From contig NZ_BMHI01000001.1 in the NCBI RefSeq assembly GCF_014640635.1, forward strand, positions 1,029,872 through 1,093,871: a stretch of DNA of 64,000 nucleotides, read 5' to 3'. The stretch comes from Flexivirga endophytica. Lineage in GTDB: Bacteria; Actinomycetota; Actinomycetes; Actinomycetales; Dermatophilaceae. Within the stretch, counting starts at the first letter, position 1; the number at the start of each line of letters is the position of its first letter. A program made the position numbers and the translations under genes. The notes beneath the pieces were generated by a model. It saw only the letters and a program-made list of their open reading frames with translations. It had not been told where the DNA came from and did no database searches. Of the stretch, positions 51,908 to 60,356 are shown in pieces.

Positions 51908-53437
51908 TCAGGCGGCGGGGGTGCCGGATGCTGTCGGGGCGGCGGTCTTACGTGCGGGCCTGGCCCGCTTCTTGGCGGTGGGCTTGTCGAGGCCGGCGGC
52001 GCGCTTCTCGACGGCGGCCAACTCGTAGCCGTTCGCCGCCAAGAACGCCAGGTATCGGGCAGGCCCGGATTGGACGCTGCGCCAGGTGTGCTCGCTCATC
52101 TGCGCCTCGTATGCCGCGCAGCAATGTCCGACTGCGATCATCAGCGCGCGGCCGTCGGTGATGTTCTCCTCCAACTTGGCGCGGTCGCTGCGCATGCGCG
52201 TCTTGCCCCCGTGCATGAGTTCGTCCACCTTGCCGGGTGTGCGGTAGTCGGTCAGCGCACTGGCGTGATCGGCGAGGGTGGCGGCGACGAACACTGCACT
52301 GCCCTTCGGTGCCGTCTTGCGCGCGAGGAACTTGCTCACCCACGCGGCGCGGACGGTCTGCGCCGACTTCCACGCTTTGTTCGACTCGATGACATCCCGG
52401 CGTTGCGCGCGGGCCGCTTCACGCTCCTTGTCGGTCATGTCCGCGAGCTTCTTCTTGTCGCTCGCGCTGCTGCTGCTGCCGAAGCGGTCGGCATGACCGT
52501 TGGCCTTCGCGGCGGTGCAGACATAGGTTGCGCTCGTCACGTACGCGCCGCGCTCGTCACCGTCGTCGGTGTCCCCGCTGGACGCGCCCCACTGCCAGCC
52601 GTACTCGACGTAGGCGGCGTGCCCAGGGCAGTCACGGTGCGCCTCAGCGGTGAGCTGCTTGCCTTTGCCGTCAGCGAGCCGGGTGAGTCGCTGGATCGTC
52701 TTGTCGTCCCACGCTGGGGGCTCGATCACAGTCACGCCTTCGGCCCTTAGCTGCTCGGCCAGGGCGGCGATGGCCGCCCGTTCGGTGCGCTTGTCACGTT
52801 GGCGCTGCAATTCGTGCTCGAAACCGGTGCCTTCTTCGGCGGCAACGGTCAGGGCTTTGAGCGCGTCCTTGTCCTGCTCGAACTCCGCCAACCCTGCGGC
52901 CTGCTCCAAGGTGAGGAAGTCCCAGCGTGCCGCCGCCTTGGTGGCCAGCTCGGAGTCGGCGACCTTGAGACCGGCGTCAATCTCGGGGCGCTTGTAGCCG
53001 GTCTTCTTGGCGATCTGCGCCGGGGACAGGCCGAACCCGGCGAGCTGCTCGAACCCCTTGGCGCGATCAGCGGCAGTCATGTCCGTGCGGTGATAGTTGG
53101 CCGACATCTGGTCGATGATCCGGTCTGCGTCCTCGCGTCGGTGGGCCGCGTAAGCGGGGATCGTCGGCGTCTTGGCCTCGATCGCGGCCAGGGTTCGCAG
53201 TTGTCCGTCGACCACGACGTACTCGCCGTCTTCGTCGAAGTAGCCGACCACTGGAACGATGACGCCACGCTCTCGGATGCTGGCAACGAAGTCCTTGGTG
53301 AGTTTGACGTCCGCGCGCACATTCGCGCCGATCTTCACCATGTGCGGGTCGATGTCGACGGTCGTGGGAGTGGTTGCCGACGCCCCCGCCGGGCGAGCGG
53401 CAGCAGCAGCTTCTTCGGTGGTGGTTTTGGTGCTCAT
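51908..53437 (-). CDS. parB: ParB/RepB-family partition protein
   Basis: The 509-residue protein has a ParB/Srx N-terminal domain (VKIGANVRADVKLTKDFVASIRERGVIVPV, VVVDGQLRTLAAIEA at about 75-90), then an HTH region (AADRAKGFEQLAGFGLSPAQIAKKTGYKRPEI) at about 120-160. A long C-terminal half follows with a cysteine-containing segment (HRDCPGHAAYVEYGW) and a basic tail. It is a ParB used for element partition or stabilisation. No parA lies next to it; the TadZ-like gene 35 kb away cannot replace it. It starts 12 nt after ACGGAGG on its strand. Confidence 0.9.
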   Translation of the reverse strand: MSTKTTTEEAAAAARPAGASATTPTTVDIDPHMVKIGANVRADVKLTKDFVASIRERGVIVPVVGYFDEDGEYVVVDGQLRTLAAIEAKTPTIPAYAAHRREDADRIIDQMSANYHRTDMTAADRAKGFEQLAGFGLSPAQIAKKTGYKRPEIDAGLKVADSELATKAAARWDFLTLEQAAGLAEFEQDKDALKALTVAAEEGTGFEHELQRQRDKRTERAAIAALAEQLRAEGVTVIEPPAWDDKTIQRLTRLADGKGKQLTAEAHRDCPGHAAYVEYGWQWGASSGDTDDGDERGAYVTSATYVCTAAKANGHADRFGSSSSASDKKKLADMTDKEREAARAQRRDVIESNKAWKSAQTVRAAWVSKFLARKTAPKGSAVFVAATLADHASALTDYRTPGKVDELMHGGKTRMRSDRAKLEENITDGRALMIAVGHCCAAYEAQMSEHTWRSVQSGPARYLAFLAANGYELAAVEKRAAGLDKPTAKKRARPARKTAAPTASGTPAA

Positions 53438-53463
53438 GCGAACCTCCGTAAAGTAGAAAAAGT

Positions 53464-53477
53464 GGATACCTGTATCC
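53464..53477. promoter_or_regulatory. Palindromic operator candidate in the parB promoter
   Basis: The 14-bp sequence GGATACCTGTATCC is made of two perfect 6-bp arms around a 2-bp centre. It lies 27 bp before the parB start, in an AT-richer patch. It would suit binding by a small dimeric repressor, perhaps ParB itself or a regulator encoded elsewhere in the element. Confidence 0.5.
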
Positions 53478-53663
53478 TCGTCGGATCGGCGCTGCTGCGG
53501 GTCGTCGGTTTGGGCACTGTGGATATCCGCGCCCGGGTGAGCAGCCTGTGCACGGGATCGTCGGCGCGCCCGGTCGATGTCGCTGGCGGCGACGACGTAC
53601 CGTCAAGGCAGCACACGCCCACCCGGCGATGCACCAGGAGGGTGTTAGGCGAAAGGGAGGGGT

Positions 53664-54110
53664 TTGGCCGAGGACCTAGAGCTCGTGCCCACGACCGTGT
53701 ACTGGGATCGCCCCACCTGGGATCGGGCCCGGGCGGCGTACATGGCCGACCTGGACACGCTGGAGTCGTCGCCGACGGCGTTCTTGTGGTGGCTGCACCG
53801 CTGCCTGGGGGTGTACTCCGACCTTTCGCCCGCATCGAGAGACCAGATTCGTCGGCGGCACCCGGACCCCGCTCGGGGGACGGGGCAGGGCTTCAGCCGG
53901 ATGCACACACTGCGCACGGATCTGCTTGACCGGATCGACGGTGCGATCGTGCGTGATCGCCGCGACTTGGGGCAGATGGTGAGCGTGTCCCAGTTCTGCC
54001 GTGAAGCAGCCAGAGCCGCTGCTGACGCGGCCGAGCAACGTTTGGGACGTGACCTTCCGCCGGCGCCGGGGCGGCTGCTGAACAACCCGCGCCGCAAGCG
54101 GCGCGACTGA
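53664..54110 (+). CDS. Hypothetical protein near parB
   Basis: A TTG start with a strong AGGGAGGGG site gives 148 residues. The middle is Trp-rich (FLWWLHRCLGVY) and the C-terminal helix reads SQFCREAARAAADAAEQRLGR. A C-terminal helical region with Pro/Arg-rich end is seen. I could not name the family. It is transcribed away from parB, so the palindrome could control both. Confidence 0.7.
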   Translation: MAEDLELVPTTVYWDRPTWDRARAAYMADLDTLESSPTAFLWWLHRCLGVYSDLSPASRDQIRRRHPDPARGTGQGFSRMHTLRTDLLDRIDGAIVRDRRDLGQMVSVSQFCREAARAAADAAEQRLGRDLPPAPGRLLNNPRRKRRD

Positions 54111-54366
54111 GTGCTCGAGCCAGGCGGTTCGGCTTGCGCCGGCGCCGGCAAGGCCACCAAGCTCAAAGGGCAGGACCGGGCGGTCGAGCGACACCACACC
54201 CCTGGTGGTGCGCGACTCGTCTTCCCCTGGACGGACGCGACGCCCCCGCCCGGTCCTGCCCGCACGTCTCCGCAAATACGGCGGCCGCCAGTGAGCGTGT
54301 GGCCGCCGGAGCTCCCTTCGGGCAGTCAGGGACCGACCCACGGACCCGGATATCCAGGAGGGCGCG
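54111..54366 (+). other. Gap before the surface-protein operon
   Basis: The 256 bp contain no convincing gene. Its right end carries a strong ribosome site (CCAGGAGGG) for the TTG at 54367. Nothing else was seen. Confidence 0.4.
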
Positions 54367-55989
54367 TTGAAGACATCTACTTGGGCTCGACTACTGACCG
54401 CGGCCGGCCTCGCCACCGTCGTGTGCGCCGGCCCGACGGCCGCAGCTCGTGCCGACACCGGAGGGTCTGGCAGCCAGCACGTTGGCGCGTTGCGCGGTCC
54501 GAGTGCTGCACAGGCCCGCATGCTCGCGCCGGCGACACCCGCCTACTTCGGTTACAAGACCCAGACCGTTCGCTCGCCCAAGGGCGGATCCCACAGCATC
54601 TGGTTCGGGCGGATGAACTACGGAGGCATGCTCGTGCTGTGCATCGACGGGGAGCTGCTAGCGCCGTCGTCGTCCCCCTCCAAACCGATCAGCCGCGCCT
54701 CCCAAGTGCGGCTGGCGGGGCTGCTGTCGCGCTACCTGAACAGCACCGACCGGGTCACCATCGGGGCACTGTCCTACATCTCCCGCCAATTGCTCGATCC
54801 TGGATGGTCGTTCGACCAGAAGGCATTTGCGACGCTCAGGCCCGGCGACCAGGCGGCGATCAAGGCCCGCGTGCGGCAACTCAACGCCGAGGCCACGGCA
54901 TTCTCCGGTTCCTACAAGCCGGTCGTCACCAACACGTTGGGCACCCCGGACGCATCCGGGGCCGTCCGCTCCGGAACAGCCTCGCTGGGCCTGGCCGCCG
55001 CCGGCGGCGCACTCGTTCCCGGGGTGACGTTCAAGGCACGCATCACCGGCAACGCACAGTTCACCCTCGGCCTGAAGCACGTGGGTTCAGCAGCCGCGCG
55101 CACCGGGGTCAACCAGACCGTCTTCGGCCAGACCAAGTCGGCCGCCAACGTGCTGCCGTGGGTTGGCACCCCGCAGGCAAAGAACGGAGATCCCGTCACC
55201 ATCAGCGGGGCCTTCACCGGAGTGCCGGCGTCCGCCTACTACGAATACGACTCACCGCACGCCGGCGAGCAGCGCGTGATCGGAGCAGCACCTACCGGGA
55301 CGGCGGCCGGGACATCCCCCACCGTGAAGCTCAAGGTCACCACGCCGAAGGCCTCCACCGTGGTGTCCACCCAGGAATGGACCGCCGGAGCGAAGATCGT
55401 CGACGTCCTCACCACCGAAGGCCTCAACGCGTCCACCGTCGACGTCACCGCCCGGGCTCTCATTGCACCGAAACCGGCCGACCTGGGATCCTGCGCGCAG
55501 TTCGGGGCGAGCCAGTGGGCGGCCGCGGTCAAGGACGGCACGTCCAAGGTGGTCGCGACGGCGAAGGTGACAGGGCAGCCTGCCAACGCCGACATCAAGG
55601 TGTCCCTCTCCCTCAGCAAGGACATACCGGCCGGCGCATGGTGTGGGTCGATCGACGAGAAGGTGTTCGCGAACGGCGTTCACGTCATGCCGATGAGCAA
55701 CGGACAAGCGCCGTCGGCCGAGACGCCCCTTATCGCCACCGAGCTCGGCGACCCGCACGAGTGGGGCTCGATGGCGGTCTCCGCTAAGCCGACCCCCACA
55801 GCGACCCCGACTCCGAGCTCCAGCTCGACCCCGGCACCCACGACCAGCAGCACCCAGCCGGTCATTCCGACCGACCAGGCGACGCGCGGCGTGAACGGCG
55901 TCGGCATGGCCGCGGGCGCCAGCTTCGGCGTGTTCGCGTTGCTGACGGGCGGCGCACTGGCTCGCACGCTCCGTCGCCGCAACCGGTGA
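54367..55989 (+). CDS. Large secreted surface protein with C-terminal membrane anchor
   Basis: The 540-residue protein starts with TTG. It has a Sec-type signal peptide (LLTAAGLATVVCAGPTAAARA), a region containing NYGGMLVLCIDGELLAPS and DRVTIGALSYISRQLLD (recalling thioester-type adhesin domains), then beta-rich segments, a Pro/Thr/Ser stalk (TPTATPTPSSSSTPAPTTSS), a hydrophobic helix and RRRNR at the end. The layout is that of a sortase-anchored or membrane-anchored adhesin, but no LPxTG-type motif was found. A sortase gene lies 0.4 kb downstream. Confidence 0.8.
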   Translation: MKTSTWARLLTAAGLATVVCAGPTAAARADTGGSGSQHVGALRGPSAAQARMLAPATPAYFGYKTQTVRSPKGGSHSIWFGRMNYGGMLVLCIDGELLAPSSSPSKPISRASQVRLAGLLSRYLNSTDRVTIGALSYISRQLLDPGWSFDQKAFATLRPGDQAAIKARVRQLNAEATAFSGSYKPVVTNTLGTPDASGAVRSGTASLGLAAAGGALVPGVTFKARITGNAQFTLGLKHVGSAAARTGVNQTVFGQTKSAANVLPWVGTPQAKNGDPVTISGAFTGVPASAYYEYDSPHAGEQRVIGAAPTGTAAGTSPTVKLKVTTPKASTVVSTQEWTAGAKIVDVLTTEGLNASTVDVTARALIAPKPADLGSCAQFGASQWAAAVKDGTSKVVATAKVTGQPANADIKVSLSLSKDIPAGAWCGSIDEKVFANGVHVMPMSNGQAPSAETPLIATELGDPHEWGSMAVSAKPTPTATPTPSSSSTPAPTTSSTQPVIPTDQATRGVNGVGMAAGASFGVFALLTGGALARTLRRRNR

Positions 55990-56336
55990 GGACGACCACC
56001 GTGAGCAACCAGGTGCCCTGCGTCGAGCCATCGGCGGACAGAAGGATGCGACGCGCATTCGTCGCCCTGGAGATTGTGCTCGGCGCGCTCGTGGTGGCGA
56101 CAGCGGTGACCGCATGGTCATGGTGGCTCGTCCTGTGGAGCCCCGCGCTGGCCGGCCTGGGGCTGATCGGTCACTTACTCATCGTCGACGGCTGCACTCT
56201 CGACCGCCACGGCTCACCTGTCACCGGGCGAGACGCCGATCGCTATTCGCGGTACCGGATGAAGTTGACTCCCGAACAGCGCGACGCCCTCGATGACCTC
56301 ATCGAACAGCATCGCTTCAACGAGCGGGAATCCTGA
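55986..56336 (+). CDS. Small membrane protein between surface protein and sortase
   Basis: A GTG overlaps the surface-protein stop (GTGA). The 116-residue protein has two membrane helices (FVALEIVLGALVVATAVTAWSWW, PALAGLGLIGHLLIVDG) and a C-terminal soluble tail ending LTPEQRDALDDLIEQHRF. It is probably a cotranscribed accessory membrane protein. A second GTG at 56001 may start it. No family was recognised. Confidence 0.72.
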   Translation: MRTTTVSNQVPCVEPSADRRMRRAFVALEIVLGALVVATAVTAWSWWLVLWSPALAGLGLIGHLLIVDGCTLDRHGSPVTGRDADRYSRYRMKLTPEQRDALDDLIEQHRFNERES

Positions 56337-56427
56337 GGCCACTCGCTCAGCTGGGAATCTCTGCCGAGGCACACGAAACACACGGGCTCCGCCTGATCTG
56401 GGCCGAAGTCGAAAGGGTCGTCGAGCG

Positions 56428-57270
56428 ATGAAAGAGAGCAAGCCCCTACGCTCACCGTTGGCACTGGTAGCCGCCGGCATGATGACCATGGCCGTGGCCG
56501 CAGCCGGGCTGATGTTGACCAGCCGGGCGGGACCACCTGCTCTCGCGGCACCGGTGGCGTCGTCATTCCAAACCGCCGACAGCCAGCCCGCGCCAACCAT
56601 CGGGCGGTCGAGTTCGGCCGCCAGCCGCTCCTTGAGCCCCCAGGGCACGGCAACCAGCACGAGCAGTGCGAACGCACCCCGGCGGCATTCGTCCGGGCAG
56701 ACACCGGCCGCCGGGAAACCGTCCACCACGCAGGCCGCCGCCAGCGCGGCAACCTCGTCGACAGCGCCGCAGCAACGGAGCTCGCCGAGCAAGGGGTCGC
56801 CGCCGGCGGCGGCAATGGCCCCGAACCAGGTGTGGATCCCGTCAGTGAGCACAAGGGTCGCCATCGTTGCCGAAGGCCAGTCGGGCGGCCTGGCCGCCAT
56901 ACCCTCCACCCCGGGCCGTGTCGGCTGGATGGACTGGACACCGCCGCTGGGCGCGCCAGCCGGGACGGTCGTCATCGCCGGCCACGTCACCTTCAACAAC
57001 GTGCCCGGGTCCTTCTATCGGCTGCCGAACATCAAACCCGGCGCCGTCGTCTACACCGCCAACGGTGCCGGCACCGTGCAGGCATGGAGGGTGCAATCGG
57101 CCAACATCTACCCCAAGGGAAAGTTGCCCGCCTCGGTCTGGAGTTCCACCGGCCCGCGGCGACTCGCGCTGGTCACCTGCACCGGCAACATCGGCCTGGT
57201 CCCGAAGCAAGGGGGCTACGCGCACCTGGACAACCTGGTCGTGCTGGCCGCGCCGGTCGCCACCCGATGA
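56428..57270 (+). CDS. Sortase (class F/E-like) with an altered arginine position
   Basis: The ATG at 56428, with GAAAGGG upstream, gives 280 residues: a basic start, one membrane helix (LALVAAGMMTMAVAAAGLML), a long Ser/Pro/Ala stalk to about 130, and the sortase domain. Histidine 186 lies in IAGHV and cysteine 251 in LVTCTG. In most sortases the segment following cysteine ends in an arginine just before DN; here it reads AHLDNLVV, so leucine occupies that place and histidine precedes it. It likely anchors a surface protein, but it may be weakened or use another residue. It overlaps the next gene by ATGA. Confidence 0.85.
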   Translation: MKESKPLRSPLALVAAGMMTMAVAAAGLMLTSRAGPPALAAPVASSFQTADSQPAPTIGRSSSAASRSLSPQGTATSTSSANAPRRHSSGQTPAAGKPSTTQAAASAATSSTAPQQRSSPSKGSPPAAAMAPNQVWIPSVSTRVAIVAEGQSGGLAAIPSTPGRVGWMDWTPPLGAPAGTVVIAGHVTFNNVPGSFYRLPNIKPGAVVYTANGAGTVQAWRVQSANIYPKGKLPASVWSSTGPRRLALVTCTGNIGLVPKQGGYAHLDNLVVLAAPVATR

Positions 57271-57926
57271 ACCCGGACGGCGCCGGTGAACACTGGCTCA
57301 CCCTCTACCACCACACCAGTGAGGAGGCGGCCCGCGCGATCCTGACCTCGTGGCGGATGGAGTCGTCCGCGCCAGTCGACATGCCCTACGCGTTCTTCTC
57401 CACACGCCGGCACGGGATCGCCGCCGGCGACAACGGGTACGGGACGACCGCGGTGGAGGTGCGCGTCCCGGTAGAGCTCGCTCACGAGGACGCGGTCTAC
57501 CTCTCTGGCGAGCGATTCATGAAGGTGCGCCTCGATCAGCTGCGGCCGCAGTTCTTCATCCGGACCCACCTTCCCGAACCTGGGCCACCGGCGCCGACCA
57601 CCGAGGAGAAGGTCAGGTCCACTCTCGCCTCGATCGGCCAGGCTGTGACGGCCGCGGCCGCCGACGCCACGCAACTTCGGCCGACGCTGCGACGGCTGAG
57701 CCGACTGCCCAGCCAGGGATCCGAGGTGGTCGTCGCAGTAGCCGCAGCGCTGCAGTGCGCCCCGGACGTCGCCAGCATCCAGCACGCCGTGCGGGAGCTC
57801 GCCGGCCGGCAGCACGGTACTGGTGCAGCCGCCGCGGCACGAGAGGCCACCGGCAGCCGGTGCGCAAGTCGGCGCCGGCCGGCGACCCCGGGCGATGTAC
57901 CCACCCTCGCGCCCCCCCGCAGATAA
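57267..57926 (+). CDS. Possible ADP-ribosyltransferase-like protein
   Basis: The ATG at 57267 overlaps the sortase stop. In the 219-residue product the first 90 residues contain LYHHTSEEAARAIL, YAFFSTRRHG and GYGTTAVEVRVPVELA, and further GERFMKVRLDQL. This order of H-T/S, F-S and an acidic motif is seen in ADP-ribosyltransferase-like folds. The remainder is a low-complexity, Ala/Arg-rich helical tail. I infer an ART-like enzyme, perhaps a toxin or effector; the catalytic residues are not proven. Confidence 0.52.
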   Translation: MNPDGAGEHWLTLYHHTSEEAARAILTSWRMESSAPVDMPYAFFSTRRHGIAAGDNGYGTTAVEVRVPVELAHEDAVYLSGERFMKVRLDQLRPQFFIRTHLPEPGPPAPTTEEKVRSTLASIGQAVTAAAADATQLRPTLRRLSRLPSQGSEVVVAVAAALQCAPDVASIQHAVRELAGRQHGTGAAAAAREATGSRCASRRRPATPGDVPTLAPPRR

Positions 57927-57941
57927 CGGCGGCGCGCGGCC

Positions 57942-58655
57942 TCACCGCGGCTCGCCGAACAAGAACGAGTGGTCTGCGGTCGCCGATCGGCGAAGTTGAT
58001 ACTCGCTGTCTCGTCCGCCGGCCAAGGGATCGCTGCGGGTCATGCAGATCGGGCCACGGCGCCGGCGGCACAGCCCGAGCGACTCCTGCGCGGCGCTGAC
58101 AAGCGCCGGCACCTTCGCGGCGCGGGTATAGGTCTGCCCGCGCGCGGTGAGGACACACTTGGCAGTCGACTCGATCAAGGCTTTTGCCGTGCTCACCGCA
58201 AGCCGGGGGTCGGTATCGACACTGTCGCTCAGCCGCCGTAGATGATCATGGATTGCCTGCGGATCGGGGAGGGCATTGAGCGCGTGCTCGGTTATTCCGG
58301 CTCCGGTGGCGAACCGGATCCGCACGGAACCGGTGGTCTTGTCGACGTCGAAGCCGTCCTCGAACAGAATCTGGACCCACTTGTCCTGCAGGCTCTCGTC
58401 AGTGGCGGCCCACCCCGATCCAGCGTCACGCATGATCTGCTGCAGAACGTTACCGAGCGATGCGGTCAACTTCATCGCGTCCGCCGGGTCGTCCAAGTTG
58501 AGAGTCACTCGATAGCGACGCAGCCGCTCGCGTCGCTGGCTTTCGTTGGTTTCGCTCGGCTGCGGCGGACCGAACCGCACGCCGCGATCGTCGAACGGTG
58601 CGTCGATCTGCCGCAACGGGGTGTTGGTCAGCTCCGTGGCGAGGAGCCGCAACAA
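57942..58655 (-). CDS. Abortive-infection (Abi_C-type) protein, C-terminally broken
   Basis: A TTG start gives 237 residues. The N-terminal part is helical; DPRLAVSTAKALIESTAK (about 145-162) and KVPALVSAAQESLGL are the Abi_C pattern. After that the frame turns into CRRRRGPICMT, while the +1 frame reads APWPDLHDPQRSL, the natural continuation. So a base has been lost or gained near 58068 and the usual end is missing. Upstream another frame has a weak ATG. The gene was probably part of an antiphage gene set and is now defective, or the last part has been replaced. Confidence 0.7.
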   Translation of the reverse strand: MLRLLATELTNTPLRQIDAPFDDRGVRFGPPQPSETNESQRRERLRRYRVTLNLDDPADAMKLTASLGNVLQQIMRDAGSGWAATDESLQDKWVQILFEDGFDVDKTTGSVRIRFATGAGITEHALNALPDPQAIHDHLRRLSDSVDTDPRLAVSTAKALIESTAKCVLTARGQTYTRAAKVPALVSAAQESLGLCRRRRGPICMTRSDPLAGGRDSEYQLRRSATADHSFLFGEPR

Positions 58656-58715
58656 TCGCGGAGTAAGACCGTCATGGGCAGAGAACTAGGGCGATTGTGA
58701 TCTTCAGGTGGTGCG

Positions 58716-58931
58716 TTATCGACCGACCCCGACCGGCGGCCGGAACCGGTCGTGGTCGCTGAGGACAGTGCTGCCGCCGGCCCACCGTCTGCCACACGTC
58801 GGGCACTCAATCCACCAGTCGTCTCCGGTCATGGGGATCATCCGACCGACGTTCTCACCACTGGAAGAGCACCACGGCTTCATGTCTTCTTCCTTCTGCA
58901 CGATCACGGTCTCGATGTACGGGACGTCCAT
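58716..58931 (-). CDS. Small zinc-ribbon-like protein
   Basis: Starting at the inner ATG 58931, this 71-residue protein has CPTCGRRW and an upstream WCSSSG. The two cysteine regions could form a small metal site. The longer frame from 58994 begins with a basic stretch that is less likely. Unknown role; nothing else is in the gap to 59110. Confidence 0.5.
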   Translation of the reverse strand: MDVPYIETVIVQKEEDMKPWCSSSGENVGRMIPMTGDDWWIECPTCGRRWAGGSTVLSDHDRFRPPVGVGR

Positions 58932-59110
58932 GGCCCAAGGGTAAGAGCGACGTATGACAGCGACCGGTCGACGACCGGGTCCTCTGGAGTTCACAGACCA
59001 TGAAGGCGCGTCCGTAGCATCGCGATCCGCGGTGTGGTCGCTGGCCCTGATCTCACGGGGCGCCTCGCGTCAAGTGGGCTCCCCGAGTCGGCCGGGCGAA
59101 AAGACGGTGC

Positions 59111-59884
59111 TCATTGTCGGGCTGGAAAAGTCACCCACGACCAGGTCTGGTCGCGGAAGACGAGATATCGGTGCCAGAAATTCGACCACACCCACAGGCC
59201 ATCAAGCGCCTCGAATCCCTGAGGCGACGTAACGGGAGCCTCAAAGTCATCGGTGAAGAAGCGCGCAGGTAGGACGTCGTCAGTCGGCACGAGAAACAGG
59301 TGCTTCTCGCGACCAGGCGGGACTTGGATGAGCTTGTCAAAATGGGCGTCCAAGGGGGCTGCTTGAGCCCGGTTTCCACCAACCGGGAGAAGTCGTGCGG
59401 TGCGGCCTCGACGAACTCGGCGTGGGTACTTGGGGTAGAGATTCACTCCGGTCCCGGAGGCCGCACGGCAAAGACTCCCCACGCCCTCGGCGAGATACAC
59501 GGCGATATCCGGCTCGGCCTGCACGACCGCGGACGGCAGGTCCGCAGGGTCATCCACTGACCACTCGTCGCAGAGCTCAACCGCCTTCAGCACGGCACGG
59601 CGGGTGTGCTTGTAGGGGAAGCTGACCTCGGCCGGGCGGAAGTCCCACGACGTCGCTGCCGGCCAACGCCAGCTTTCGCGCATGGCCATCCCCTGCCAGA
59701 CGATCGACTCCGGCTCTGTGACCCGTGTTATCTCGAGTGCCTCGGTGCGGCCGTCGGGCCATTCGAGGAGGAAGTCCACAGCGGATTGCCTACCGTCCGT
59801 GTCGTATGGAACGATCATGGCTCCCGTCGCGGAGCCGACCAAGTGTGCTGCGATCCCTTCGGCCCTCGTGGACATTCCGGTCAT
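59111..59884 (-). CDS. Unknown 257-residue protein, possible nuclease-like strand
   Basis: The protein starts MTGMSTRAEGIAAHLVG. Its segment SAVDFLLEWPDGRTEALEIT (about 33-52) resembles the D...ExE core of PD-(D/E)XK nucleases. The rest is rich in Trp and Pro, with PARFFTDDFEAP and FWHRYLVFRDQTWSW at the end. I do not recognise the family. It sits beside the HNH-NACHT gene on the opposite strand and may belong to a defence patch. Confidence 0.55.
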   Translation of the reverse strand: MTGMSTRAEGIAAHLVGSATGAMIVPYDTDGRQSAVDFLLEWPDGRTEALEITRVTEPESIVWQGMAMRESWRWPAATSWDFRPAEVSFPYKHTRRAVLKAVELCDEWSVDDPADLPSAVVQAEPDIAVYLAEGVGSLCRAASGTGVNLYPKYPRRVRRGRTARLLPVGGNRAQAAPLDAHFDKLIQVPPGREKHLFLVPTDDVLPARFFTDDFEAPVTSPQGFEALDGLWVWSNFWHRYLVFRDQTWSWVTFPARQ

Positions 59885-60016
59885 GGACGTAACCGTAGGT
59901 CGGAGCTATTCGTGGTGTGCGCATCGGGAGAAAGCCAACAGCGCCGAAGGCGAACAGCGGGACGGTCAGGACCTGTAGCCCGTCCGCGCAACTGGTCCGG
60001 CGGTCACCAGGGAGTC

Positions 60017-60178
60017 CTAGCAGGCTCGGTCAGCAAGCTGCTTGACCGAGTCGGGAACCCTTAAGCCGGTCTTCTTGCTGGCAGCGACGTAGAACTTGGC
60101 TGCCGCGATCCGTTGGCCTTTTGCTTGGAGACCCACCTGCTGCTGCCGGTGCTGGGCTGCCTGAGCTGAGTCATCGTC
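60017..60178 (-). CDS. Possible small protein, frame uncertain
   Basis: On the minus strand a strong ribosome site (GGAGG) is followed by ATG near 60175, but that frame ends after 37 residues (MTQLRQPST...). The neighbouring frame contains the more protein-like GQRIAAAKFYVAASKK and VPDSVKQLADRAC. Either it is a small gene with a frameshift or the ATG frame is fortuitous. The rest of the region 59885-60356 has no gene. Confidence 0.3.
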   Translation of the reverse strand, partial: DDDSAQAAQHRQQQVGLQAKGQRIAAAKFYVAASKKTGLRVPDSVKQLADRAC

Positions 60179-60356
60179 GATCCTCCGTCTACTGAGGTTC
60201 CGATTGTGGGCCGGAGGCCCGCATGGCACACCTCGGTGGTGCGACTCAGGTGTGACAGCCGCATGCATCGTTCCCGTCTGGCTTGTCAGGCGTCGAGACT
60301 GTCCGCGCGCTCTGGAAGAATCTGAAGTCCGCAGTCCACTGAGTCGAAGGTGCCAC

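Noticed and set aside
54367..55989. LPxTG cell-wall sorting signal in the surface protein
   Set aside because: The C-terminus has stalk, hydrophobic helix and basic tail but no LPxTG, LAxTG or similar motif before the helix.
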